Origin: Bacillota bacterium
GTDB lineage: Bacteria > Bacillota > Bacilli > Alicyclobacillales > Alicyclobacillaceae
Assembly: GCA_027336365.1 (NCBI GenBank)
Contig: DAHWFY010000005.1
Location: 1 to 44,452, forward strand
Length of the DNA: 44,452 nucleotides
Reading direction: 5' to 3'
The notes below the pieces were generated by a model. That model saw only the letters and a list, made by a program, of their open reading frames with translations. It had not been told where the DNA came from and ran no database searches. The position numbers and the translations under genes were made by a program. Shown one piece after another: positions 1-8,385 of this stretch (position 1 is its first letter; the number at the start of each line of letters is the position of its first letter).

Positions 1-335
1 ACATAGATGTTTACCCGGCCAACGTCCATGCCGACAGTGCTATTTAGAACATAGCGTACTTTCTCGCGGACATTTTGCGCCACCTCGTAAATATTGGTCC
101 CGTAACTCACAACGATATAAAGGTCTACAGCCACCTCGTCACCGGACATGTGCACTTCAACACCGCGCCCGGGATTGTCCCGACCTAACCACACACTCAA
201 ACTGTCTTTCACCTGACGGCGCGAAGCCATTCCTACCAAGCCGTAACTGTCCATGGCAGCCATCCCGGCGACGGTTGCAATGACCTCGTCTGCGATGGAG
301 ATTAGACCAAACTCCGTTTCCATCGTCTTTGGCAT
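1..335 (-). CDS. Asp23/Gls24 (DUF322, YloU-like) protein, 3' end outside window
   Basis: The minus strand reads MPKTMETEFGLISIADEVIATVAGMAAMDS and continues through VAVDLYIVVSYGTNIYEVAQNVREKV, the typical Asp23/Gls24 fold signature, to the window edge. The gene is absent from the ORF track because it runs off the end. The start at 335 is preceded by AGGGGGTG. This is the position of B. subtilis yloU, next to rpmB and before the yloV/fakA-type gene. Family members are envelope- or stress-associated small proteins of poorly known function. A possible promoter lies upstream on the minus strand (TTCGAA, 17 nt, TACAAT), but the -35 is weak. Confidence 0.85.
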   Translation of the reverse strand, partial: MPKTMETEFGLISIADEVIATVAGMAAMDSYGLVGMASRRQVKDSLSVWLGRDNPGRGVEVHMSGDEVAVDLYIVVSYGTNIYEVAQNVREKVRYVLNSTVGMDVGRVNIY

Positions 336-459
336 ACGGGCACCCCCTGCGCATACTCCTGCTGTAAGTCATTGTACTATATTCCTGCTGCAATTCGAAA
401 CCGAACAGGGTACCCATAGAAGTTCACCGCGACATTGCGCCTTTGCAGGATGTTGTGAT

Positions 460-524
460 AGACTGACAGAGTCAGTCTGCGTCACTCGGAATGGCACGGT
501 CACGCTGTGGGCGTGGGCTTTTTT
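460..524 (+). promoter_or_regulatory. rpmB leader: palindrome plus terminator-like hairpin with T-run
   Basis: The 305-bp gap between asp23 and rpmB holds, on the plus strand, a perfect palindrome AGACTGAC-AGA-GTCAGTCT (460-478). A short GC hairpin CACGC-TGTGG-GCGTG follows (501-515) and leads into a six-T run (519-524). No plus-strand gene ends here, so the terminator-like unit would act in the untranslated leader of rpmB, possibly as an attenuator. I found no convincing plus-strand promoter, so transcription across it is inferred. Confidence 0.4.
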
Positions 525-609
525 ATGTATGGGCGGGCTCTCGTCCCAATATCATCAAGTCAGGCAACAAATGGACTGAATTAGGTCGTCGGTCACGGTT
601 GTTGCGACT

Positions 610-630
610 GCGCGTCCCGCGCAAAGGAGG
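610..630 (+). promoter_or_regulatory. Hairpin abutting the rpmB Shine-Dalgarno sequence
   Basis: GCGCG-TCC-CGCGC (610-622) forms a five-pair all-GC stem that ends one base before AAAGGAGG (623-630), the rpmB ribosome-binding site. Such placement could modulate initiation. Function is inferred only from position. Confidence 0.4.
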
Positions 631-641
631 TGCAAAGCAAA

Positions 642-833
642 ATGGCAAGGCGTTGTGACATTTGCGGCAAAGGCCCACGAACTGGGAATATTGTGAGCCA
701 TGCGGAAAACAAGACAAGGCGTCGCTGGCTTCCAAACATTCAACCTGTGCGAGTCAACCTCAATGGTACCGTTCAGCGGATTCAAGTTTGCACCCGTTGT
801 TTAAAGTCTGGCAAGGTGAAAAGGGCCATTTGA
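642..833 (+). CDS. rpmB: 50S ribosomal protein L28 (bL28)
   Basis: The 63-aa protein [20 protein letters not shown]...[19 protein letters not shown] is a full-length bL28 of the zinc-binding type, with two CxxC pairs (CDIC and CTRC). It binds 23S rRNA in the large subunit. The start is ATG 642, preceded by AAAGGAGG at 11-nt spacing; the ORF-track start at 630 lies inside the ribosome-binding site. It is transcribed convergently to spoVM and divergently from asp23, as in B. subtilis. Its leader contains two hairpins listed separately. Confidence 0.97.
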   Translation: MARRCDICGKGPRTGNIVSHAENKTRRRWLPNIQPVRVNLNGTVQRIQVCTRCLKSGKVKRAI

Positions 834-963
834 AACACCGATTCGGTAGAATTGAGACAAGCGAACTCGGCAATTTTTCCCACGCTCCTGCCACTGATAT
901 CAGCGCTGACAGGAGACGTAAGTCCACAGCACAGTATTTACTAAAATATGCCAAACGAATCAT

Positions 964-998
964 GGCGGTGGATGATAAGTTCACGTTCATCCACCGCC
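964..998. terminator. Bidirectional terminator between rpmB and spoVM
   Basis: GGCGGTGGATGA (964-975) pairs perfectly with TCATCCACCGCC (987-998) across an 11-nt loop. It lies between the convergent 3' ends of rpmB and spoVM. The plus-strand exit is moderately T-rich (GTTTCTCGATTT); the minus-strand exit is poorer in T. Confidence 0.65.
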
Positions 999-1036
999 GT
1001 TTCTCGATTTGTAGCCAAGAAGATACAGGAGATATC

Positions 1037-1117
1037 TTAGTCTTTCGAAAAAACCCCAATGAATGCCTTAACAACCCCACCCAGAAACTTGGGTAACTTG
1101 ATTGTATAAAACTTCAC
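1037..1117 (-). CDS. spoVM: Stage V sporulation protein M (26 aa)
   Basis: A 26-codon minus-strand frame reads MKFYTIKLPKFLGGVVKAFI followed by GVFSKD and TAA, nearly identical to B. subtilis SpoVM as I recall it. It starts with GTG at 1117, preceded by GAGGGGGG at good spacing, and is too short for the ORF track. SpoVM is an amphipathic helix that recognises the convex forespore membrane and anchors SpoIVA for coat and cortex assembly. It sits between rpe and convergent rpmB, as in Bacillus, but thiN, normally between rpe and spoVM, is missing. A SigE promoter is expected; I saw no clear match in the 148 bp upstream. Confidence 0.95.
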   Translation of the reverse strand: MKFYTIKLPKFLGGVVKAFIGVFSKD

Positions 1118-1265
1118 TTTCCGTCCCCCCTCGCCATGGCAGCGGATGGGCATAGGCCCGTATCATCAATATATATATGCCTCACCGCTGCAGATGTGCT
1201 AAGTCAAGGACAAACGAAAGTCTGCCAATGCATCCCGCCGTTAGTCACCGATGCACTGGCTTCAG

Positions 1266-1946
1266 TTATGTGCCGCAGGAACCTGTAGAACCTGCTGCAG
1301 TTCTCAGTTCAGCAATCGCCCGTTGTCGGTCTTGCGCGCGAAATACCGCAGACCCAGCCACAAAGATCCGGGCACCTGCCAGCGCGAGTTTTCCGATGGT
1401 GTGGACATCCACTCCGCCATCCACCTCAATGGGCACCTCTGGTCTACCGAGGTGAATCAGACGCTCGTTGGCAGAACGAACCTTTTCCACCGTGGCTGGA
1501 ATCAAGGATTGGCCTCCAAAACCCGGATTTACGGTCATGACTAAAAAAAAGTCTAATTGATCATAAATGTAATCCAACGACGTTAAGCCTGTGGCAGGAT
1601 TGACGGCCACCCCCGCTTGCAACCCATAGTTGTGAATGATCTCAAGTGTCCGGTGCAGGTGAGGAGTGGCTTCTGCATGAACGGAAATTGAAGTGGCACC
1701 TGCCTGAGCAAACCAGGGAATCACCTGCTCCGGTTGCTCCACCATTAGATGAACATCCAAAGGACAGTCGGTTCGCGCCCGTAGGGCTTCAACCACCATA
1801 GGCCCCATGGTGAGGTTGGGCACAAAGTGCCCATCCATGACATCCACATGAATCCAGTCCGCTCCTCCCGCTAGCACAGAGTCCACCTCGGTCTGAAGAC
1901 AGGCGAAATCCGCCGCAAGAATGGATGGTGCAATATTTATCTTCAT
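1266..1946 (-). CDS. rpe: Ribulose-phosphate 3-epimerase
   Basis: The protein interconverts ribulose-5-phosphate and xylulose-5-phosphate in the pentose phosphate pathway. The 226-aa product is a full-length TIM barrel with IAPSILAADF at the N terminus, HVDVMDGHFVPN (metal and catalytic Asp), LDVHLMV (His), MTVNPGFGGQ and VDGGV near the phosphate site. ATG 1946 is chosen over the ORF-track GTG nine bases upstream because AGGGGTGG precedes it and the family starts just before INIAPSIL. It follows rsgA, with repeat copy A1 filling most of the gap. Confidence 0.95.
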   Translation of the reverse strand: MKINIAPSILAADFACLQTEVDSVLAGGADWIHVDVMDGHFVPNLTMGPMVVEALRARTDCPLDVHLMVEQPEQVIPWFAQAGATSISVHAEATPHLHRTLEIIHNYGLQAGVAVNPATGLTSLDYIYDQLDFFLVMTVNPGFGGQSLIPATVEKVRSANERLIHLGRPEVPIEVDGGVDVHTIGKLALAGARIFVAGSAVFRAQDRQRAIAELRTAAGSTGSCGT

Positions 1947-1958
1947 CCGTTCCACCCC

Positions 1959-2027
1959 TGTTCAGTAAATCCAATGACGTAAATTTCCGTCCCTTGCTGG
2001 TGCCGCTATCAGCGGCATGAGGGTCTA
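1959..2027 (+). repeat. 69-bp interspersed repeat family A, copy A1
   Basis: This matches copies at 34838, 38281 and 39277 in the same orientation and length. Shared landmarks are CAGTAAAT, TGCTGGTGCCGCT-ATC-AGCGGCAT and GGTCTA at the end. The 5' half is more diverged than in the other copies. It overlaps the 3' end of rsgA, contributing the last codons and the stop, and ends just before the rpe ribosome-binding site. Confidence 0.75.
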
Positions 2028-2881
2028 TCCTGCAACTCGCGGTACATGCTGCAGTAACTGTCATAACGGCTGCTTGCCAATGCTCCAGCAGCCACCGCCT
2101 GTTTCACGCCACAGTCCACCTCTGCCATATGTCGACATCCGCGAAAGGCGCAACCTTCTGCAAAGGGTGCAAAATCCGGAAAATAGGAACTCAATTGTGC
2201 GATTTTCACTTCAATATCTAATTGGCTAAATCCCGGAGCATCCACAACAAAGGTGTCCGCTGCCAAAGAAAACAACTCCACGTGACGAGTTGTGTGTTTC
2301 CCCTGTTGGGATTTTTCACTGACTTCTCCCATGCGCAGTCCTAGGAGCGGAGACAGAGCATTGCCCAACGATGACTTTCCCGCACCCGAAGGCCCTACAA
2401 AAACTGTCAACTCCCCCCACAGGAGATCCATCAATTTTGCTACCCCCTGACCCGTACGAGCAGACACCAGTAACACAGGAAACCCGGCCTGGCGATAAGG
2501 TTGTGCATGAGACTCAGCCAACGAAATATCTACCAGATCGCACTTGCTCAAAGTCACAATTGGATGCAACCCAGCAGCCAACGACGTAATCAAGGCACGG
2601 TCTAACAGCCCCGAATGAAAGGGCGGACTGACCAAGGAAAACACCAAGAGGGCTTGGGTGACATTAGCCACCGGTGGGCGGACCAACAATGTATTCCGCG
2701 GCAATACTCTGCGGATGGTCCCCTCCAGAGCGTCTAATGGCACATACTCCACTCGGTCTCCGACAAATACCTGCACCCCTTGCTTACGAAACACCCCCCT
2801 GGCCCGGCAGGTCAAGCGCTTGTCATGGTCCATCACATCATAAAATCCCGCCAGAGACCGGACAACCACCCCTTGTGGCAC
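2009..2881 (-). CDS. rsgA: Ribosome small subunit-dependent GTPase A
   Basis: RsgA is a circularly permuted GTPase that checks late 30S maturation. The 290-aa protein has an N-terminal OB-fold, then the permuted motif order G4 (TLSKCD, a variant of NKxD), G1 (GPSGAGKSS) and G3 (DAPGF). A C-terminal zinc knuckle CAFRGCRHMAEVDC follows. GTG 2881 is supported by GGGAGGATTAG. It lies between prkC and rpe as in B. subtilis (yloQ). The last residues DRPSCR and the TGA are encoded inside repeat copy A1, so the native C terminus was probably slightly different. Confidence 0.95.
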   Translation of the reverse strand: MPQGVVVRSLAGFYDVMDHDKRLTCRARGVFRKQGVQVFVGDRVEYVPLDALEGTIRRVLPRNTLLVRPPVANVTQALLVFSLVSPPFHSGLLDRALITSLAAGLHPIVTLSKCDLVDISLAESHAQPYRQAGFPVLLVSARTGQGVAKLMDLLWGELTVFVGPSGAGKSSLGNALSPLLGLRMGEVSEKSQQGKHTTRHVELFSLAADTFVVDAPGFSQLDIEVKIAQLSSYFPDFAPFAEGCAFRGCRHMAEVDCGVKQAVAAGALASSRYDSYCSMYRELQDRPSCR

Positions 2882-2911
2882 ACCTAATCCTCCCGCCTAC
2901 AACTCGTCCTT

Positions 2912-2937
2912 ATGTGCAAACTCGATGTGCAAACTCG
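2912..2937. repeat. Tandem duplication, 13 bp x 2
   Basis: ATGTGCAAACTCG occurs twice head to tail between prkC and rsgA. It looks like a simple slippage duplication. No function is suggested. Confidence 0.8.
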
Positions 2938-2975
2938 GAAACAGTGCATTAATCTTCGTCGTTCTTCCTTGCCAA

Positions 2976-5012
2976 CTACTGTGCTTGAGCCGATACCGGA
3001 TAACGACTCACCAGCTTGCCATCCTCATACACGGTGACCTCGCCGGACACGTCTGCCGTCACATAGACCGAGATGGTCCAAGACGTGGTGCTATAAATGA
3101 CCTGGTCCACCACCACCGCATTGTTGCTTACGGCATCCGATTTCAGTATTTGAACATGGATACTGTGCCCATTGGTATCGTTTACCTTCACCAACACTTG
3201 CTTATTGACCGCCCCAGACGGGGGTGTCCCTCCGCTTGTCGTGTTCCCCGGTTGCCCTCCAGACGGCGATGTACTCCCGGTAGTATTTCCACCGACAGCA
3301 TTACCAGAAGGCGAAGTCTGGCCAGAGTTATCCACCACATACAGACCAATCGCCGTCCCTGCAGGAACCGTGTCACCAGATTGATAAGGAGTCGTCTGAA
3401 ACACCGTCAGATCCTTGCCCGCATAAGGCATTCGGGTGACTTGTCCTGGTTGTAAGTGAGCCGACAACAGTGCCTTCTCCGCATCGGCCAAGGTCATGCC
3501 AATCACATTAGGTACCGTCACCGTGGCTCCCTGGCTCACTTGCAAGGTTATCGTATTACTGTCAGTCACTGGCTTTCCGGCGGCCGGTGTGCTGGACACT
3601 ACCTGTCCAGCCCCCACCTGGGTACTTTGCACCTGCTGGACTTTGATATGATTTGCAGCAATCCCCATGTTTTCTAAGTTTTGTTGCGCCTCTGCCAAAG
3701 GTACCCCAGACAGATCTGGCATGGTTAATTGCTGTGGCCCTTTGCTCACCCATAAGGTAATCTGACGAGTCTTTTTCACCTGAGTGGGTCCTGGCGGATC
3801 CTGCTCATAGACGATGCCAGCCGGAGCATTGTTGTTAGCTTGTTTCTCCGTAATCTGGCTGGTAGAGAAACCGTCTTGTGTTAAGATGGTGACCGCCTGT
3901 TGAACAGGGTTCCCCGTGACATTAGGCAAGTTTAAATTCGGCACCCGGACCAAAGCCATGAAAATGTAATAAGCAGCGGCCGCTCCTGCCACGACAATGG
4001 CTAGGGCCACTACAGACCAAACCACTTTCGTCCACCAATGCTTTCGTCGTGGTTTGGAGTCTTCCATTTTTTTGTCCGGATCTACAGACGATGAAGGCCT
4101 GGTCCCGGCATAATCACCAATACCTACCACAGGGACTGAAATGGTCCGTTCCAGGTTTTGATCTGGTGATACGAATTTTGGCACATCCGGGTATAGGAGT
4201 GCCTTGTTCAGATCTGCCTGCAATGCCCCCATGTCCGCATACCGATGCTCTGGAGATTTCACTAGACAGCGTAAAACGATGTTTTCCACACTTTGTGGAA
4301 TGTCGGGCACCAACACTCTCGGTTCTATGAACGGTTCACGCAAGTGTTTCAGTGCCACACTGACGGGTGAGTCTCCAGAAAAAGGAAGATTCCCGGTGAG
4401 CATCTCATACATCACGACACCAAGGGAATAAATGTCACTTTTTGCATCGACTGTAGCTCCACGAGCTTGCTCGGGCGAAAAATAGTGTACAGATCCCAAA
4501 ACAGAGTGGCTTTGGTGATGAGTAATGGTGGACCCGGAAACCGCTCTGGCAATACCAAAATCCGTCACCTTCACCTGACCGGTGCGAGTCAGCAAAATGT
4601 TGTGAGGCTTGATGTCCCGATGAATGATATTGTGGTCATGAGCATGCTCAAGGGCCGCAGAAATCTGTCGAACAATGTCGATAGTCTGTTGAACTGGCAT
4701 GCGCCCCTGTTGCCGAATAACCTCTTTCAATGTAGGCCCATCCACATACTCCATGACAATGTAGTACTCGTTTTCCGCCGTGATGCCCACATCGTATAGG
4801 TTTACAATATTTGGGTGAGACAGACTTGCGGCAGACTGAGCCTCCCGACGAAAACGGTTCACAAACTCCTCATCGTCGGCAAACTCTGACCGTAACATTT
4901 TGACAGCCACCTGCCGCCCCAGAGCCGTGTCCAAGGCTCGGTAGACCACAGCCATGCCGCCACCGCCAATTTCAGCTTGCAAGTCATACCGCCCGCCTAG
5001 CAGTTTCGTCAT
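2976..5012 (-). CDS. prkC: PASTA-domain Ser/Thr protein kinase PrkC (Stk/PknB type)
   Basis: This is a membrane Hanks-type kinase that senses muropeptides through extracellular PASTA repeats. The 678-aa product has a kinase domain (about 10-270) with GGGGMAVVY, Lys38 in VAVKML, HRDIKPHN (Asp133) and DFG (Asp151). A basic juxtamembrane stretch and one membrane helix (about 328-353) follow. Three PASTA units begin near VPNLNLPNV, MPDLSGV and VPNVIGM, then come a Gly/Ser/Thr-rich linker and a C-terminal domain of about 60 aa I do not recognise. ATG 5012 overlaps the prpC stop by 4 bp (ATGA) and follows GGAGGGG. The ORF-track start adds 32 residues that belong to the prpC region. Confidence 0.95.
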   Translation of the reverse strand: MTKLLGGRYDLQAEIGGGGMAVVYRALDTALGRQVAVKMLRSEFADDEEFVNRFRREAQSAASLSHPNIVNLYDVGITAENEYYIVMEYVDGPTLKEVIRQQGRMPVQQTIDIVRQISAALEHAHDHNIIHRDIKPHNILLTRTGQVKVTDFGIARAVSGSTITHHQSHSVLGSVHYFSPEQARGATVDAKSDIYSLGVVMYEMLTGNLPFSGDSPVSVALKHLREPFIEPRVLVPDIPQSVENIVLRCLVKSPEHRYADMGALQADLNKALLYPDVPKFVSPDQNLERTISVPVVGIGDYAGTRPSSSVDPDKKMEDSKPRRKHWWTKVVWSVVALAIVVAGAAAAYYIFMALVRVPNLNLPNVTGNPVQQAVTILTQDGFSTSQITEKQANNNAPAGIVYEQDPPGPTQVKKTRQITLWVSKGPQQLTMPDLSGVPLAEAQQNLENMGIAANHIKVQQVQSTQVGAGQVVSSTPAAGKPVTDSNTITLQVSQGATVTVPNVIGMTLADAEKALLSAHLQPGQVTRMPYAGKDLTVFQTTPYQSGDTVPAGTAIGLYVVDNSGQTSPSGNAVGGNTTGSTSPSGGQPGNTTSGGTPPSGAVNKQVLVKVNDTNGHSIHVQILKSDAVSNNAVVVDQVIYSTTSWTISVYVTADVSGEVTVYEDGKLVSRYPVSAQAQ

Positions 5013-5776
5013 CCGCTGACCGTCCCCTCCTGGTGCACCACAATCGCCAAGGTAATGTTGTCTGGACCTCCCCGCTCTAAGGCAAGGTCCACCATGCGTT
5101 TTGCACACTCCTCGACCTCTGTCTCAGAATCCACCCCCACCAAGGGCCCTAGCAGATCCTGAAGTTCATGGCTATGCAACAGATTAGACAAGCCATCGGT
5201 ACACAACAACAGAATGTCCCCTGGTCCCCAGGAAAAACTGTGGATCTCCGGTTCACTGTCGCTAGCAGTACCCAACGACCTGGTGACAATGTTGCGCTGC
5301 GGGTGTGTCAATGCCTCTTCCTCCGACAACTGCCCCCGCCGAACCAATTCGGCAACCAAAGAATGATCTTGAGTGGCTTGTTGAAGCTCACCCGCGTGGA
5401 ATAAATAAGCCCGACTATCCCCAATATGAACGATGGTCACAGCATCCTGAGAGGCTAAGGCGGCCACCAATGTCGTTCCCATACCGGCATAGTCTTCGCT
5501 GGACTGAGCTGCTTCCCAGATTTTTCTGTTTGCCTCTTGTACTGCGGCCAGCAGTTCCTGTTCCGGATCTATGTGCGACTGTTTCACCTTGTCGGCCAAC
5601 TGGTCAAGCACCGTCTCCGTGGCCAACTTACTGGCCACCTCACCGGCGGACGCCCCTCCCATGCCATCGGCAATAACCGTGAGGTGCCACGGATCTTTTC
5701 GGTCATGCCAAAGCCCAAAACTGTCCTGATTCATTTGGCGGACAAGACCAATGTGAGACATTGCAGCAAACAGCAT
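5009..5776 (-). CDS. prpC: PP2C-family Ser/Thr phosphatase PrpC (Stp)
   Basis: This 255-aa PPM/PP2C phosphatase opposes PrkC. Metal-site motifs are visible: VRQMNQDSF, VIADGMGG (metal Asp), GMGTTLVAA, VHIGDSRAYL, LLLCTDGLSN and GGPDNITLAIV. ATG 5776 is preceded by AGAGGTGGG. The stop overlaps the prkC start by 4 bp, giving translational coupling of the phosphatase-kinase pair as in B. subtilis. Confidence 0.96.
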   Translation of the reverse strand: MLFAAMSHIGLVRQMNQDSFGLWHDRKDPWHLTVIADGMGGASAGEVASKLATETVLDQLADKVKQSHIDPEQELLAAVQEANRKIWEAAQSSEDYAGMGTTLVAALASQDAVTIVHIGDSRAYLFHAGELQQATQDHSLVAELVRRGQLSEEEALTHPQRNIVTRSLGTASDSEPEIHSFSWGPGDILLLCTDGLSNLLHSHELQDLLGPLVGVDSETEVEECAKRMVDLALERGGPDNITLAIVVHQEGTVSG

Positions 5777-5835
5777 CTTGACCCACCTCTCCGACCCCTC
5801 AACCTAACCCTCACCCGTACTCGTCCATACCATGA

Positions 5836-6933
5836 TTAGAGACGCCCAGCCTGCTCAGCCCGCAACTGTCCGCAGGCGGCCGAGATGTCGTCCCCCATCT
5901 CACGACGAATCGTCGCATTCACTCCCATAGCCTTCAACTCGTTCAAGAACTCCTGCACCTTGTGCGAGGGAGTTCTTGTATAACTGCGTTCAGGAACAAA
6001 GTTAACAGGGATTAAATTCACGTGAACTGGCATATCGCGCAACAGTTCCGCCAGACTTCGAGCCTCTTGCAAAGAGTCATTCTTGCCACCAATCAAGGCA
6101 TATTCGAAAGAAATTCGCCTTCCGGTTTTATGCACATAGTAGCGGCAGGCTTGCATTAACTCTGCAATGGGATAAGCCTTGTTGATGGGCATCATGGATG
6201 ATCTCAACTCATCAGTGGGTGCGTGCAGAGATACCGCGAGCGTGACCGGACGGCCTTCATCCGCTAAGCGAATAATTCCCGGCACCAGCCCCACCGTAGA
6301 GACGGTGATGTGTCGTTGCCCAATGTTTAAACCATTGGGATCGTTGACAATATCGATGAATCTCATCACTTCATCATAATTATCCATGGGTTCGCCGGAA
6401 CCCATCAGAACAATAGAGGAAACTCTTTCGTCCTGACTGTCTAGGAGGCGCTGACTATAGAGCACCTGTTCAACCATTTCACCTGCCGACATTTGACGAA
6501 TCATACCACCCAAGGTGGAAGCACAAAAATTGCACCCCATTTTGCATCCTACTTGACTTGAAACACAGACACTGTTGCCATAATCGTGTCTCATGAGAAC
6601 CGTTTCCACAGTGACCCCGTCGGGCCAACCCAGTAAAAACTTGGTTGTCCCGTCCACTCGAGAGACCTGCCGGGTGACCTCATGGGAAGTGGTCAAATGA
6701 GTGGTCTGTTGCAGTTGGTCCCGCAGTTTCTGAGGCAAGTTGCTCATCTGCATGACATCGGTCACGCGCCACTGATACAGCCACTGGAAGATTTGCTGGG
6801 CGCGGTAGCCCGGTTGCTGGAGTACTTTCAACCACGCCTTCATCTCATCAAACCGCATATCATACAAATGGCGCATAGAGACGGCTTCCTGGTCCCGCGT
6901 ATCCACTACCGGTGAGAGTTTCAGTTTGGGCAC
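5836..6933 (-). CDS. rlmN: 23S rRNA (adenine2503-C2)/tRNA methyltransferase RlmN
   Basis: This radical-SAM enzyme methylates A2503 of 23S rRNA and A37 of some tRNAs. The 365-aa protein carries the cluster motif CKMGCNFC (CxxxCxxC), GSGEPMDNYD, SVSLHAPTDELR and the C-terminal catalytic Cys region DISAACGQLR. The GTG start at 6933 follows AGGGGATTAG. It lies between rsmB (78-bp gap) and prpC, matching B. subtilis yloN. Confidence 0.96.
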   Translation of the reverse strand: MPKLKLSPVVDTRDQEAVSMRHLYDMRFDEMKAWLKVLQQPGYRAQQIFQWLYQWRVTDVMQMSNLPQKLRDQLQQTTHLTTSHEVTRQVSRVDGTTKFLLGWPDGVTVETVLMRHDYGNSVCVSSQVGCKMGCNFCASTLGGMIRQMSAGEMVEQVLYSQRLLDSQDERVSSIVLMGSGEPMDNYDEVMRFIDIVNDPNGLNIGQRHITVSTVGLVPGIIRLADEGRPVTLAVSLHAPTDELRSSMMPINKAYPIAELMQACRYYVHKTGRRISFEYALIGGKNDSLQEARSLAELLRDMPVHVNLIPVNFVPERSYTRTPSHKVQEFLNELKAMGVNATIRREMGDDISAACGQLRAEQAGRL

Positions 6934-7011
6934 CCCTAATCCCCTGGATTTTCATTTATATATTGACATGACAAGCCTGGATGTACAACTATCAACGGTT
7001 ACCATGTGTTG

Positions 7012-8385
7012 TCACGGACGCCGCCGCAAACGCACCATGTAAAATCCGTCCGTTCCATACTGTTCAGGAGTAATGAGCCAACCGGGAAACTCCTGGCTGG
7101 CAGCATTCTGTAAAACTGTCGGCAGGTCCTCATTCAAATCATCCACCAACCAATCTCGTCCGTGTTGGCTGATAACCTCTTCTACCACTCGTTGATTTTC
7201 CTCAGGCAAAAGTGTACATGTAGCGTAAACCAAAGTCCCTCCAGGTTTCACCAATTGCAATGCGGCGCTAAGCAACTCTCGTTGCAATTGAGACAACGTA
7301 AGAACATCTTGCCACTGGCGCCGCCAGCGAATGTCTGGCCGCCGTCGTAAAACACCCAGACCACTGCAAGGAGCGTCCAACAGAACCCCATCGTAAGTCT
7401 GTTGAAATTCCGAACGGTAAGGCAAAGAACGGGCGTCTCCAAGCAGGGTTCGAATGGAATCAAGCTGCAGGCGTTTACTGCTTTCATCTAATTTATCAAG
7501 CTTATTGCTATAAATGTCACAAGCATCTACCCTTCCTGTCGGCCCCGCCAACTCTGCTAATTGAGTCGCCTTGGTGCCCACTCCGGCACACATGTCCAAC
7601 AATCGTTTTCCCGGCTGAGGCTGCAACAGGGGTGCCACCAGAGCAGATGTTTCATCCTGCACTGACACTTCACCGCGAATGAATGGTGGCCACGTTTCGA
7701 CATCCAGTCCGTGATGGAGACGCAGGCCTTGCGCAAAAACCTGAGAAAGCTCCACCTGAGACCGAAAGGCGGCGGGCTGGGTCTGTAGAAATTCTTCCGG
7801 CGTCCCCCGCATGGCATTGACCCGCAGACTTAAAAAAGGTGGTTCATTGCAGGAAATCAGCATTTGCTCTGTGCGGAAACGACCAAACTCCCGCTCCCAG
7901 CGCTCGACAAGCCAGTCTGGATAGGAATGCTGAATACCCATGGCCTGCGCCCAAGGCAATTTTGCAGTTATTTTCTGCAATTTCAGCGTAATATCCTGCC
8001 CACCTCGTACAATCGACCGTAACACTCCATTGACAAATCCGGAAGCCCGAGGTACATGCTGTTTGCACAACTCAACTCCATCATCCACCGCCGCATAAAC
8101 AGGCACTCTGTCTAAAAAATATACCTGAAAAGCCGTCATGCGCAGAATTGTCAACACACGTAAATCAAGTTCAGTCAGTGGGCGCGAAGAAACCGCGGAC
8201 AAAACAGTGTCCAGAGAACGGCGACGTTGCGATGTCCCGTAGACTATCTCTGTGACCAAAGCCTTGTCCCGTTCATCCATAGTTAATCCTCGCAACCGTT
8301 GACGCAATGCATGATTGATGTAACGTCCTCGCTGCTCCATGTCCAACAGAACGGCTAGAGCCAACTGACGAGAGATAGCAATCAT
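7012..8385 (-). CDS. rsmB: 16S rRNA (cytosine967-C5)-methyltransferase RsmB
   Basis: It methylates C967 of 16S rRNA. The product of about 457 aa has an N-terminal NusB-like helical domain (AISRQLALAVLLDMEQRG to about 140). A Rossmann methyltransferase domain follows, with DMCAGVGTKATQLAE (SAM loop), DAPCSGLG (catalytic Cys) and YATCTLLPEEN (second Cys). The start is ATG 8385, which overlaps the fmt stop (ATGA) and is preceded by AAGGGGATT. The ORF track extends 91 residues into fmt in another frame and is wrong there. Confidence 0.95.
   Translation of the reverse strand: MIAISRQLALAVLLDMEQRGRYINHALRQRLRGLTMDERDKALVTEIVYGTSQRRRSLDTVLSAVSSRPLTELDLRVLTILRMTAFQVYFLDRVPVYAAVDDGVELCKQHVPRASGFVNGVLRSIVRGGQDITLKLQKITAKLPWAQAMGIQHSYPDWLVERWEREFGRFRTEQMLISCNEPPFLSLRVNAMRGTPEEFLQTQPAAFRSQVELSQVFAQGLRLHHGLDVETWPPFIRGEVSVQDETSALVAPLLQPQPGKRLLDMCAGVGTKATQLAELAGPTGRVDACDIYSNKLDKLDESSKRLQLDSIRTLLGDARSLPYRSEFQQTYDGVLLDAPCSGLGVLRRRPDIRWRRQWQDVLTLSQLQRELLSAALQLVKPGGTLVYATCTLLPEENQRVVEEVISQHGRDWLVDDLNEDLPTVLQNAASQEFPGWLITPEQYGTDGFYMVRLRRRP

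Noticed and set aside
253-579. 108-aa plus-strand ORF before rpmB
   Set aside because: Opposite asp23 and through the leader hairpins; no ribosome-binding site.
662-1096. 144-aa plus-strand ORF over rpmB and spoVM
   Set aside because: Overlaps two certain genes and a terminator hairpin; composition is not protein-like.
1118-1265. SigE promoter for spoVM
   Set aside because: ATA-rich sequence is present, but no pair of -35/-10 elements at suitable spacing could be defended.
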